Assembly: GCF_934636505.1 (NCBI RefSeq)
Contig: NZ_CAKUAL010000032.1
Span: 1 to 22,874, forward strand
DNA: 22,874 nucleotides
Source: an uncultured Ellagibacter sp.
GTDB taxonomy: Bacteria > Actinomycetota > Coriobacteriia > Coriobacteriales > Eggerthellaceae
Direction of reading: 5' to 3'
Positions 15,560 through 22,874 of the stretch are shown in pieces. Under the pieces are notes generated by a model, which had not been told where the DNA came from, searched no databases, and worked only from the letters and a program-made list of their open reading frames with translations. Position 1 is the stretch's first letter, and each line of letters begins with the position of its first letter. Made by a program: the position numbers and the translations under genes.

Positions 15560-16465
15560 ATGGGTTTTTTCGATAGTGCCCAAGGCATGCTCGATAAAGG
15601 CGTGTCGGCTGCTAAAGGTGCGGTTTCGGGATTGGTTGTCGAGCAACAGGCGTTCATGAAGGGCTTTGTGCGCATGTGCGGTGACGGCTGGGAGCAGGGT
15701 TGGCATGAGCGCAATGGCGGGAATCTTACCTACCGCATGACCGACGAAGAGGTGACGGCCTGCCGCCCCTACTTCTACGAAACGCCCTCCGAGTGGGTTT
15801 CCATGGGCGTGCAGGCCGATAATCTGCGTGGAGCCTTCTTCACCACGACTGGTTCGGGGCGCTATATGCGAAACGTTCCGCTTGACCCTGCGCATAATGT
15901 GGGAATCGTCGAGATCAACGACGCGGGCGACGCGTGGCGCATCGTGTGGGGCCTTAAGGATGGCGGCAAGCCTACCTCTGAGTTCCCGTCGCATTTCATG
16001 AACCACTCCGTTCGCATGAAGGCGACCGGCGACGCTTGTCGTGTGATCTACCATGCGCACCCAGGCAACGTCATCGCGCTCACATTCGTCATGCCGCTCG
16101 ACGCGCGCACCATCACGCGTGCGCTATGGAAGGCCATGACCGAGTGCATCGTGGTGTTCCCGAAGGGCGTAGGCGTCGTGCCGTGGATGGTTCCAGGCGG
16201 CGCCGACATCGCCGTCGCAACTTCCGAGCTCATGAAAACCTATGACGCGGCCATCTGGGCGCAGCACGGCTTGTTCTGCTCGGGTCCCGACTTCGACACC
16301 ACCTTCGGACTTATGCACACCATCGAGAAGGCGGCTGAGATTTACGTGAAGGCGCGCCTGCTCAACGGAGGTAACGACAACTTCACGAACACGATCACCG
16401 ACGACGGCCTGCGTGCCATCGCACGTGATTTCAACCTAGACATCAACGAGGATTTCTTGGACTAG
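15560..16465 (+). CDS. rhaD: L-rhamnulose-1-phosphate aldolase with N-terminal extension
   Basis: Zinc-dependent class II aldolase that splits L-rhamnulose 1-phosphate into dihydroxyacetone phosphate and L-lactaldehyde. The residues known from E. coli RhaD (E117, H141, H143, H212) appear as S-E141-F-P-S-H, Y-H165-A-H167-P and A-Q-H236-G, all offset by 24. The substrate loop G-W-x-E-R-N-G-G-N-L-T is at 47-57. The first 30 or so residues (F-F-D-S-A-Q-G-M-L-D-K-G and on) form an amphipathic helix absent from E. coli RhaD. The ATG at 15560 follows AAGGAAAGG by 10 nt. Later Mets (10, 33) have no comparable site, so the extension is probably translated. The gap to the next gene is 36 nt. Confidence 0.94.
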   Translation: MGFFDSAQGMLDKGVSAAKGAVSGLVVEQQAFMKGFVRMCGDGWEQGWHERNGGNLTYRMTDEEVTACRPYFYETPSEWVSMGVQADNLRGAFFTTTGSGRYMRNVPLDPAHNVGIVEINDAGDAWRIVWGLKDGGKPTSEFPSHFMNHSVRMKATGDACRVIYHAHPGNVIALTFVMPLDARTITRALWKAMTECIVVFPKGVGVVPWMVPGGADIAVATSELMKTYDAAIWAQHGLFCSGPDFDTTFGLMHTIEKAAEIYVKARLLNGGNDNFTNTITDDGLRAIARDFNLDINEDFLD

Positions 16466-16501
16466 CAGGTCTGGGGTCCGGAAAGAGGGACGAGCAACAT
16501 C

Positions 16502-17875
16502 ATGGCTATGTCGCAAGAGAGGAAGGGCACCATTGCGGTGTCGCTCACGAACTTCCTCGACTCCGGCTGCATCGTCGCGTCTTCGGTGGCGCTGACGGCA
16601 TGGGCGGCCGCATTTGGGTTCGGGTCGATGTGGACGTCGATTTTGGGCGCGATTGGCGCGAATGCATTCGGCGCAGCGATCGGCGCGCTTATCGGTGGCT
16701 TTCTGACCGATAAATATGGCCGCACCATTATCTACAAATACAACCTACTCGTGTATGCTCTCGGCGTCGCCATCGCCATGTGCGCGGTGAACCTGCCGAT
16801 GGTCGTGGTGGGTGTCGTGCTCTCCGGCCTGTCGGTCGGTGCCGGCGTGCCCGCGTCGTGGAGCTACATCTCTGAGACGTCCGCATCGACGAACCGCGCG
16901 GCAAACATCGGCATCAGCCAGTTCGCGTGGAGTTGCGGTCCTGCGATCATCTTCATCTTGTCGTTGGCTCTCTCGTTTGCGCTGCCGGGATTTGCTGCCG
17001 ACGGCACAACGCTTCTGCCTGCGGGCACGTACGGTCCCTTCGACGGGCTTTTCTCCACGCGCCTTTTGTTTCTCGTTCTTCTCGTCGTGGCGCTTGTCGC
17101 GTGGAACCTGCAGCGCCAGCTGCAGGAATCGGCTGACTGGGCTGAGAAGAATCTCGCTGCCGACAAAGGCGACAGGCAGTCGTTCGGCGCGATGATGTCG
17201 AATGCTCTCAAGAACCCGATCAACGTGAAAACCATCGTGTTTCTCGTGGCTGTGTATCTGACGTGGAACCTGGCAGCTGGGACGAACGGCCAGTTCATGC
17301 CTTATCTCTATGCTGCAGCCGGTAATATCGACTCGACAGGGCAGAGCTTGCTCGGCGTGGTGCAGTGGGTGCTCGTCGCCATCTGCTCGCTCGCTATCTT
17401 CAGCAAGCTTGGCGACAAGGTTCCCCATCGCGTGCTCTTCGGCGTGTCTGCCGCGCTCGCGCTTCTGTCGTGGATCTGCATCGCGCTCTTCGGCATGGCG
17501 CTCAACAATGGCACGACCGATTCCATGGGTTGGTGCCTGTGGGCCTACGTCGTTTTGTGGGGCGTCTCGGCTGGCTTCTCCGCTCAGTGCTTCTATGCGT
17601 TGTGGGGCACCGAGCTTTTCCCCACACAGTACCGCGGCGGCGCTCAGGGCATCATGTTCTTCCTCGTGCGCGCTGCGCTCGGAATCTGGTCTTTGGTCGG
17701 CGTCGGCGCGATCATGGGCGACATCTCGGCGAATCCGGCCGGGTTCTTCCCGGCGGCTGTCATCATGTGCGCGGTGCTTCTGATCAGCCTTATCGTCGGT
17801 GTTGTCTGGTGTCCGCAGACTCAGGGCAAGACGCTCGATCAGATCACCGAGGAACGTTACGGAAAGCTGCAGTAG
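16502..17875 (+). CDS. MFS sugar porter, probable L-rhamnose permease
   Basis: Major facilitator protein of the sugar-porter type, expected to import L-rhamnose by proton symport. It has 457 residues and about 12 membrane segments. Loop 2-3 carries G-G-F-L-T-D-K-Y-G-R-T. A G-V-P-A-S-W-S-Y-I-S-E-T segment is present, and the tail ends in the sugar-porter signature P-Q-T-Q-G-K-T-L-D-Q-I. It is not related to E. coli RhaT, which belongs to a different (DMT-like) family. The substrate assignment is by position inside the rhamnose operon only. Starts at 16502 or 16508 are both possible; GAGGGA at 16485-16490 slightly favours the first. Its stop is 10 nt before rhaM. Confidence 0.85.
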   Translation: MAMSQERKGTIAVSLTNFLDSGCIVASSVALTAWAAAFGFGSMWTSILGAIGANAFGAAIGALIGGFLTDKYGRTIIYKYNLLVYALGVAIAMCAVNLPMVVVGVVLSGLSVGAGVPASWSYISETSASTNRAANIGISQFAWSCGPAIIFILSLALSFALPGFAADGTTLLPAGTYGPFDGLFSTRLLFLVLLVVALVAWNLQRQLQESADWAEKNLAADKGDRQSFGAMMSNALKNPINVKTIVFLVAVYLTWNLAAGTNGQFMPYLYAAAGNIDSTGQSLLGVVQWVLVAICSLAIFSKLGDKVPHRVLFGVSAALALLSWICIALFGMALNNGTTDSMGWCLWAYVVLWGVSAGFSAQCFYALWGTELFPTQYRGGAQGIMFFLVRAALGIWSLVGVGAIMGDISANPAGFFPAAVIMCAVLLISLIVGVVWCPQTQGKTLDQITEERYGKLQ

Positions 17876-17885
17876 GAGGCTTGTC

Positions 17886-18227
17886 ATGACAATTCGCAAA
17901 ACCGCAGATGGGCGCACGATCAGTGGTTTCAAGATGAAGCTTTTCCCAGGCTTCGCCGAGGAGTACGAGCGCCGTCACAACGAGCTGTGGCCCGAGATGG
18001 CGGACATGCTCCACGAGTATGGCGGGCATAATTACTCCATCTTTATCGACGAGGAAACGAATATTCTCTTCGGGTATATCGAGCTTGACGACCCTGAGCG
18101 CTATGCTCGGTCTGCTGAGACCGACATCTGCAAGAAATGGTGGGGGTTCATGGCCTCGGTCATGGAAACGAATCCCGACAATTCCCCAGTGAGCGTCGAC
18201 CTTCCATGCGCGTTCCATCTCGATTAA
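17886..18227 (+). CDS. rhaM: L-rhamnose mutarotase
   Basis: Interconverts alpha and beta anomers of L-rhamnose so that the isomerase gets its preferred form. The 113-residue protein matches RhaM/YiiL along its length. It has Y27-E-R-R-H31-N-E-L-W-P-E-M with the conserved Tyr and His, H-N-Y-S-I-F-I-D, K-K-W-W-G-F-M, and N-P-D-N-S-P-V-S near the end. It is about nine residues longer at the N-terminus than E. coli RhaM. The ATG at 17886 is preceded by TAGGAGG; the open frame to the left overlaps the MFS gene and is not homologous. It is the last gene of the operon, followed by a strong terminator. Confidence 0.95.
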   Translation: MTIRKTADGRTISGFKMKLFPGFAEEYERRHNELWPEMADMLHEYGGHNYSIFIDEETNILFGYIELDDPERYARSAETDICKKWWGFMASVMETNPDNSPVSVDLPCAFHLD

Positions 18228-18235
18228 TGGAGCGA

Positions 18236-18300
18236 AATCCCCCTTGAACCTGCGAGCCTGTTCTGCAGAGTAGGCTCGCGGGGCGGGGGATTCTTGCTTT
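18236..18300 (+). terminator. Two-tier hairpin terminator of the rhamnose operon
   Basis: The outer arm AATCCCCC (18236-18243) pairs with GGGGGATT (18285-18292). The inner arm GCGAGCCT (18252-18259) pairs with AGGCTCGC (18272-18279). CTTGCTTT follows. The remaining gap to pgsA (18301-18495) has a weak inverted repeat, GTCAAGC/GCTTGAC (18304-18334), and the promoter listed next. Confidence 0.8.
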
Positions 18301-18428
18301 CCCGTCAAGCTTGAAGCTCGGGCGCAGGCTTGACCCGTGAAAAGCGCGTCACCTCGTTTCTGAAAACGGGTCGGCAACATCTCCGTGGGGAATCGGCGAA
18401 GTGCGCCGCTTCGGATAAGGCAGGGCGC

Positions 18429-18434
18429 TATAAT
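18429..18434 (+). promoter_or_regulatory. Promoter -10 box upstream of pgsA
   Basis: A perfect TATAAT lies about 60 nt before the pgsA start and downstream of the rha terminator. No good -35 hexamer sits 16-18 nt upstream (the sequence there is CCGCTT), so it may be weak or activator-dependent. Confidence 0.5.
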
Positions 18435-18495
18435 AATTTGCTGCAAATGACACGACTGACCCGCTGGGGCTTTATTTACTGGGGGCTTGGCTTAT

Positions 18496-19164
18496 ATGGC
18501 GAAGATGATAGACAAGGCCGCGAAAAACGACCTGACACCCGAGGAAGACGAGGTGCTCGACACCATCTTCACCATTCCAAACCTCATCTCGACGATTCGC
18601 CTGTGCATGGTCCCATGCTTCATCGTTCTGCTTTTGACCGGCTATGACATTCTTGCAACGGTCCTTTTCGCCGTGGCGGCGGGAACCGACTGGATCGACG
18701 GACAGATCGCTCGTCGTACGCACACGGTCTCGAAGCTCGGTCGTCTGCTCGATCCTGCCGTCGATCGCATCCTCATGATCTCTGGTGTTGTGTGCCTGCT
18801 CGCTGTCGGACGCCTGCCGCTGTGGATCGTCGTCTTGGTTCTTGGACGCGACCTGCTGCTTCTCATCGGCGGGGCGTACCTTCTCAAGAGGTGGCGCATC
18901 CGCGTGGCGGTGATTTATCCCGGCAAGGTGGCGACGACGTTTTTGTTCGTCGGTTTCGCGGCGCTCCTTCTCAATTGGCCTGTCCTTGTAGGCATGGGGG
19001 TCGTGTCTTTCTCGTGGCTTCCCGGCTTCTCCTCGGACCCCTATTCGTGGGGTATCTGGTTTGTCTATGCAGGCCTTATCGTCGGCGCGTTCACGACGAT
19101 CTATTACGTCGCGGCGGGGGCGTTCAAGCTTTCCGCTGCGAAGCGTGAAATGCGTGCCGAATAA
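18496..19164 (+). CDS. pgsA: CDP-alcohol phosphatidyltransferase (PgsA-like)
   Basis: Membrane enzyme that transfers a phosphatidyl group from CDP-diacylglycerol to an alcohol, probably glycerol 3-phosphate, to make phosphatidylglycerol phosphate. The family signature DX2DGX2ARX8GX3DX3D is intact: D65, D68, G69, A72, R73, G82, D86 and D90. About five or six hydrophobic segments follow from residue 33 on. Residues 1-25 are charged (K-N-D-L-T-P-E-E-D-E-V) and longer than in E. coli PgsA. I chose ATG 18496 (222 residues) because the GGGGG at 18481-18485 is about 10 nt upstream. The in-frame TTG at 18487 is too close to it. Cardiolipin or phosphatidylinositol-type synthases of the same family are possible alternatives. 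It appears monocistronic. Confidence 0.82.
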   Translation: MAKMIDKAAKNDLTPEEDEVLDTIFTIPNLISTIRLCMVPCFIVLLLTGYDILATVLFAVAAGTDWIDGQIARRTHTVSKLGRLLDPAVDRILMISGVVCLLAVGRLPLWIVVLVLGRDLLLLIGGAYLLKRWRIRVAVIYPGKVATTFLFVGFAALLLNWPVLVGMGVVSFSWLPGFSSDPYSWGIWFVYAGLIVGAFTTIYYVAAGAFKLSAAKREMRAE

Positions 19165-19335
19165 CGCTTTCAGGCGCAGGAAATCTAGTTTTGCCGCCCT
19201 TTTCCTATGACGGGGTGGGCACAAACGCTACACTGTACGAGTTAACCCTAGCTATCGGGTCAAATTTTGCATCCAATAGCTTGGTGACGTGGGCAAGGGC
19301 GTGCATGCGCCAGGTAAGACAAGGAAGGACTTGAG

Positions 19336-20643
19336 GTGTATTTCCAAGAAGAAATCGAGACCATGCCGCGCGAGCAGTTGCGCGAGTTGCAGCTCGAGCG
19401 AATGAAGAAGTCGATTCGTCACGCGTATGACAACGTCGATTTCTATAAGAAGTCCTTCGCTGAGGCCGGTGTCACGCCCGACGACCTGACCTGCCTCGAG
19501 GATCTCGCAAAGTTCCCGTTCGTCGTCAAGCAGGATATGCGCGATGCCTACCCGTTCGGCTTGTTCGCCGTTCCGAAGAAAGACGTTGCCCGCATCCACG
19601 CATCCTCTGGCACCACCGGCCAGGCGACGGTCGTGGGGCATACCGCAAATGACATTAAGAACTGGGGCGACTGCTTCGCCCGCGGCATCTACATGGTAGG
19701 TGGCACCGCGGATTCGACTGTTCAGGTGTCCTACGGCTATGGCCTGTTCACGGGCGGTCTCGGCGCGCATTACGGCGCGGAGGCGGCAGGTTGCTCGGTT
19801 ATCCCGACCTCTTCGGGCAACACGAAGCGCCAAATCCAGATGATGGTCGACCTCGGCACCGATATCCTGTGCTGCACGCCGTCCTATGCGCTCTACTTGG
19901 CCGACACGGCTATCAGCATGGGCTATAACCCTGCAAAGGACTTCAAGCTCTCCGCTGGCATTTTCGGCGCCGAGCCTGCTTCCGAGAACATGCGCCAGGA
20001 GATTCGCGACAAGCTCGGCATCCGCTACTGTGACGTGTATGGCCTCTCCGAGGTAATGGGCCCCGGCGTTGCGATGGAGTGCCCCGAGTCCCATGGCCTG
20101 CACCTGGCGGAAGACCACTTCTTTGCCGAGATCATCGATCCCGAGACGCTCCAGCCGGTGCCCGACGGAACCTATGGCGAGCTTGTGTTCACCACGCTCA
20201 CGCGCGAGTGCTGCCCGCTTGTTCGCTACCGTACCCGCGATATCACCCGCATCATCAATGAGGAGTGCGCATGCGGGCGCACCCACCGCAAGATCGATCG
20301 CATCATCGGCCGCTCCGATGATATGATGATTATCCGCGGCGTGAACGTGTTCCCGTCGCAGATCGAGCAGATCATCACCGGCTTCGACGAGATCACGGCG
20401 CACTACCAGATCGTGCTCACCGACAACGGCCCGCTCGACAAGGTCACGCTGAACGTCGAGACCGTGCCCGAGTTCCCGATCGATGAGATCCGCAAGCTCG
20501 AGGACTTGAAGGCGCGCCTTGGTGCCGAGCTCAAGAGCAACCTGCAGATCAAGGTCGACATCAAGATCGTCGAGCCGAAGTCCATCGAGCGCAGCGAAGG
20601 CAAGGCTAAGCGCGTCATCGACTTGAGAGAAGGGAAGCACTAA
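19336..20643 (+). CDS. Phenylacetate-CoA ligase-like adenylate-forming enzyme (PaaK family)
   Basis: AMP-forming acyl-CoA ligase that probably activates phenylacetate or another aryl acid to its CoA thioester. Its 435 residues match PaaK length. Features include the ATP-binding S90-S-G-T-T-G95-Q-A-T, Y-G-L-S-E-V-M-G-P-G near 235-244, R-Y-R-T-R-D-I-T-R, the zinc-like C-A-C-G-R-T-H pair and G-R-S-D-D-M-M-I-I-R-G-V-N-V-F-P at 325-340. The C-terminal lid ends with the usual K-x-K-R-V. The start is GTG 19336 with AAGGAAGGA just upstream. No other phenylacetate degradation (paaABCDE) genes are present, so aerobic catabolism is unlikely. The partner ACT gene points to the form found with indolepyruvate:ferredoxin oxidoreductase. 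Confidence 0.87.
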   Translation: MYFQEEIETMPREQLRELQLERMKKSIRHAYDNVDFYKKSFAEAGVTPDDLTCLEDLAKFPFVVKQDMRDAYPFGLFAVPKKDVARIHASSGTTGQATVVGHTANDIKNWGDCFARGIYMVGGTADSTVQVSYGYGLFTGGLGAHYGAEAAGCSVIPTSSGNTKRQIQMMVDLGTDILCCTPSYALYLADTAISMGYNPAKDFKLSAGIFGAEPASENMRQEIRDKLGIRYCDVYGLSEVMGPGVAMECPESHGLHLAEDHFFAEIIDPETLQPVPDGTYGELVFTTLTRECCPLVRYRTRDITRIINEECACGRTHRKIDRIIGRSDDMMIIRGVNVFPSQIEQIITGFDEITAHYQIVLTDNGPLDKVTLNVETVPEFPIDEIRKLEDLKARLGAELKSNLQIKVDIKIVEPKSIERSEGKAKRVIDLREGKH

Positions 20644-21074
20644 TGATTTCTCAGCTGACTGTTTTCCTGGAGAACGACAAGGGCCGTCTCGCCGCTGCAT
20701 GCCGCGTGCTGAGTGATGCGGGCGTGAACCTGCATGCCCTAAACCTTGCTGACACGGCAGACTTCGGCGTCGCCCGCGTGCTTGCCGATACGCCCAACGC
20801 CGCCGCCGAGGCGCTTCGCGCTGCCGGTTATCGCGCGATGGTCACCCCGGTTCTCGCCGTTCGCGTTCCCAACGTGAAGGGCGGGCTTGCGACGCTGCTC
20901 GAGTTTTTAGACCAGCAGTCCGTCAACATCGAGTACGGCTACTGCTTCTCCGTCAATCCCGAATCAGCCATCGACGTGCTGAAGATCGGCGAGGCGGAAG
21001 GCATCGAGGCTAAGCTCGAAGAGGCCGGTTTCGTTACCGTTTCCCCAGAAGAGGTTTACCAGCTTGATTGCTAG
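20643..21074 (+). CDS. Tandem ACT-domain protein
   Basis: Small amino-acid-sensing protein of two ACT domains (about residues 1-65 and 67-136), with no catalytic domain. Each half opens like an ACT strand, such as L-T-V-F-L-E-N-D-K-G-R-L-A-A with D-A-G-V-N-L-H-A-L. The start codon overlaps the stop of the preceding ligase gene in TAATG, so the two are translationally coupled. Such ACT proteins are known partners of PaaK-like ligases near iorAB genes. The ligand is probably an aromatic amino acid (inference). It may regulate the ligase directly. Confidence 0.85.
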   Translation: MISQLTVFLENDKGRLAAACRVLSDAGVNLHALNLADTADFGVARVLADTPNAAAEALRAAGYRAMVTPVLAVRVPNVKGGLATLLEFLDQQSVNIEYGYCFSVNPESAIDVLKIGEAEGIEAKLEEAGFVTVSPEEVYQLDC

Positions 21075-22476
21075 CTCCCATCATATCGCGCGCAGCGCCC
21101 GTGCTCCCTTCGGGGTGCGGGCGCTTTCCGCGCTTTGCGCCTGTGTTCTCGCAGTCTCGCTCTCGTTTGCCCTTGTGCCCGCCACCGCTTTCGCAGGCGT
21201 CGCGAAAACCGATGTCGTTGCAGGTGAGACCGTCGAGTCGCGTGGACTTGCCGTCTCTCAGTGCCCGAGCGTCGATGCGACGTATGTCTACGTGATCGAC
21301 GGCAACGGCACGGTGTACTTCGAGCGCGACCCCGACAAGCAGACGCATATTGCCTCGGTAACCAAGATCATGACGGCGATCGTTGCTTTGGAGAGCTCCC
21401 AGCTCACCGATCAGGTGACGGTGAGCGCTGAGGCAGCCTCCATCGGCGAGTCCTCGGCATCGCTCAAGGAGGGCGACGTGCTTTCGATGGAGGACGCCAT
21501 CAAGGCGCTTCTCACCTCGTCGGGCAACGACGCGGCTATTGCCATCGCGGATACCGTGGGCGCGAAGCTCGGCGGCGATGGCGGCGCTCAGGCTGCGTTC
21601 GTCTCCGCGATGAACGCCAAGGCGGCGGCTCTTGGATGCACGAACACGCTGTTCGCGAACCCCCATGGGCTCGACTTTAACCAGTATGCGGGCGATATGC
21701 ACAGCACGGCCCGCGATGTGGCAACGATGTCCGCCTACGCGATGAAGAGCCAGACGTTCCGCGACATTGTCTCCAAGGACAAGGCGACGATCACCGTCAC
21801 GCGAGCCGGGGTCGCAACCCCGCTTGAGCTTGAGTCGACCGACGAGCTCATCGGCGTCTACGAGGGCGCTTGCGGTATCAAGACGGGATTCACCTCCCTT
21901 GCCGGGGAATGTTTCGCGGGTGCTTGCAACCGCGATGGGCTCGACCTCTATGCGATTGTGCTCAACTCCTCAAGCGAGCAGCAGCGCTTCACCGACGCGA
22001 AAACGCTTTTCGACTGGGTGTACTCGAACAGCATGAGCTATCCGTACGCCCATGCAAGCGAGACGGTCACAATGACGTGGGGCACTTCCACTAAAGATGT
22101 TCCTGTGGTCGCGGAGGTCGCGCATGCAGACTGGCCCGACAAGACGATCAAAGCGACGTTTTCAGAACCCGACGGCGCGCTTGATGTGTTCTCCCTCAAA
22201 GGCAATGTGAGCTGTACAATGGAGTTCAACACGGTGAGCGGGAACGTTCGCGAGGGCGACAAGGTGGGCACGGCGGTCTTCAAGCAGCATAACGAGACGC
22301 TTGCCACGGTCGACCTCATTGCGTGCGAGGACGTTGCGGCGCCGAACCCCCTCGAGGCTGTGGGCATTTGGGTAAGTCGGCTGTTCTCGGGTTTCACCGG
22401 AGCTCAGAGCGTCGCCGAGTCCGTTGACTTGAACGACACCCCGCTCATCAACGACAGAACGAAGACCACGCTTTAA
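21064..22476 (+). CDS. dacA: Secreted D-alanyl-D-alanine carboxypeptidase (peptidase S11, PBP5/DacA-like)
   Basis: Penicillin-binding protein that trims the terminal D-Ala of peptidoglycan pentapeptides outside the membrane. Its 470 residues begin with a basic n-region and a hydrophobic core (about 20-43) ending in A-T-A-F-A, a good signal-peptidase I site. The S11 active-site motifs are S98-V-T-K101, S153-G-N155 and K273-T-G275. A beta-rich C-terminal domain follows, and near the end P-L-E-A-V-G-I-W-V-S-R-L-F could be an amphipathic membrane anchor. The likely start is TTG 21064, overlapping the ACT gene by 11 nt, with AGAAGAGG about 9 nt upstream. No alternative ATG precedes the signal peptide. 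Coupling to an amino-acid sensor gene is probably incidental. Confidence 0.93.
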   Translation: MIASSHHIARSARAPFGVRALSALCACVLAVSLSFALVPATAFAGVAKTDVVAGETVESRGLAVSQCPSVDATYVYVIDGNGTVYFERDPDKQTHIASVTKIMTAIVALESSQLTDQVTVSAEAASIGESSASLKEGDVLSMEDAIKALLTSSGNDAAIAIADTVGAKLGGDGGAQAAFVSAMNAKAAALGCTNTLFANPHGLDFNQYAGDMHSTARDVATMSAYAMKSQTFRDIVSKDKATITVTRAGVATPLELESTDELIGVYEGACGIKTGFTSLAGECFAGACNRDGLDLYAIVLNSSSEQQRFTDAKTLFDWVYSNSMSYPYAHASETVTMTWGTSTKDVPVVAEVAHADWPDKTIKATFSEPDGALDVFSLKGNVSCTMEFNTVSGNVREGDKVGTAVFKQHNETLATVDLIACEDVAAPNPLEAVGIWVSRLFSGFTGAQSVAESVDLNDTPLINDRTKTTL

Positions 22477-22519
22477 TTCGCTAGACTTTCATAAGCAAGA
22501 CGAAAGAAGGACAAGCATT

Positions 22520-22874
22520 ATGACTGAAACATGCCCCGTTTGCGGTGCAACTCTTAGTTCGGGTGCTTCCGCGTGTCCGACCTGCGGATTCAAATTGCTC
22601 GGTGCGACGCAGAGCTTCAAGCCGTTCTCCGTCGAGGGCGGGGAAGTGCCTGCGGCGGAGCATCCGCAGCATCAGTTCGTTCTGAGGGTTGTGAAGGGCC
22701 CTCAGATCGGGATGGTCTTCAAGCTGGGCAACGCGCCAATGAGTGTGGGCCGCAGCCCGCAGTGCGACATCTTCCTAAACGATATGACGGTCTCGCGTAG
22801 CCATGCCGTGGTCGAGCCTACGGGTGATGGCTGCACGATTACCGACGACAGCTCGTTTAACGGGGTGTGGGTCA
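22520..22874 (+). CDS. Zinc-ribbon plus FHA-domain protein (3' end outside window)
   Basis: The frame is open from ATG 22520 to the right edge (118 codons seen), with AAGAAGG about 10 nt before the start. Residues 5-22 form a rubredoxin-like zinc ribbon, C-P-V-C-G then C-P-T-C-G. A linker of about 35 residues leads to an FHA domain starting near 55. The domain has the phosphothreonine-binding hallmarks G-R-S, V-S-R-S-H and S-S-F-N-G. FHA domains read Ser/Thr-kinase phosphorylation and are common in actinobacterial cell-envelope control. The 43-nt gap from dacA has no terminator, so the two are probably co-transcribed. The remainder of the protein is unseen. Confidence 0.85.
   Translation, partial: MTETCPVCGATLSSGASACPTCGFKLLGATQSFKPFSVEGGEVPAAEHPQHQFVLRVVKGPQIGMVFKLGNAPMSVGRSPQCDIFLNDMTVSRSHAVVEPTGDGCTITDDSSFNGVWV

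Noticed and set aside
19165..19335. Leader of the PaaK-like gene as a riboswitch or T-box
   Set aside because: It holds only a 6-bp inverted repeat (AGCTAT...ATAGCT) and a poor TACACT -10-like box; no T-box or known aptamer motif is seen.
19252..20700. 482-codon minus-strand open frame opposite the PaaK-like gene
   Set aside because: The + strand has full PaaK motifs; the antisense product shows no domain and crosses the coupled stop/start.

Overview
The window looks like a GC-rich chromosome segment from an anaerobic, fermentative actinobacterium, most likely a Coriobacteriia member (Collinsella/Eggerthella-like). This is inferred from protein style: an actinobacterial zinc-ribbon plus FHA protein, the ileS-lspA-rluD gene order, an Ech-type hydrogenase and the absence of any respiratory genes. 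I could not run a search, so the genus is open. Every protein gene lies on the + strand.

Layout. (1) 1-4905: housekeeping operon ending in ileS (5' end outside the window), lspA, a rluD-family pseudouridine synthase, an isolated hemH and coaBC, with overlaps or gaps under 15 nt. (2) 4910-5099: a near-consensus promoter, tRNA-Pro(GGG) with encoded CCA, and a strong intrinsic terminator. (3) 5280-10918: a complete six-gene [NiFe] group 4 energy-converting hydrogenase operon, echABCDEF, closed by a terminator at 10977. The leader in front of it holds two clean inverted repeats. The EchD subunit carries a long Ala/Lys/Glu-rich tail with three repeats of about 40 residues that the usual short EchD/NuoC-like subunit does not need. 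(4) 11123-18227: pyruvate kinase, followed 13 nt later by a full L-rhamnose catabolic operon (rhaB, rhaA, rhaD, an MFS sugar porter, rhaM), ended by a two-tier hairpin terminator. No regulator is visible. (5) 18496-19164: a PgsA-like CDP-alcohol phosphatidyltransferase with its own TATAAT box. (6) 19336-22874: a PaaK-like aryl-CoA ligase, a tandem-ACT protein, a secreted D,D-carboxypeptidase and the start of a zinc-ribbon/FHA protein, tightly packed.

How the genes fit together. Rhamnose is taken up, epimerised by RhaM, isomerised, phosphorylated and split to DHAP and lactaldehyde. DHAP runs down glycolysis to pyruvate kinase. Oxidation of pyruvate or keto acids would yield reduced ferredoxin. 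Ech can discharge this as H2 while moving ions, or run in reverse to supply low-potential ferredoxin. The PaaK-ACT pair is of the kind that works with ferredoxin-dependent indolepyruvate oxidoreductase, though no iorAB is in the window. The least ordinary items are the EchD repeat tail, the N-terminal helix on RhaD and the pyk-rha linkage. I see no CRISPR array, insertion sequence, phage gene or defence system.
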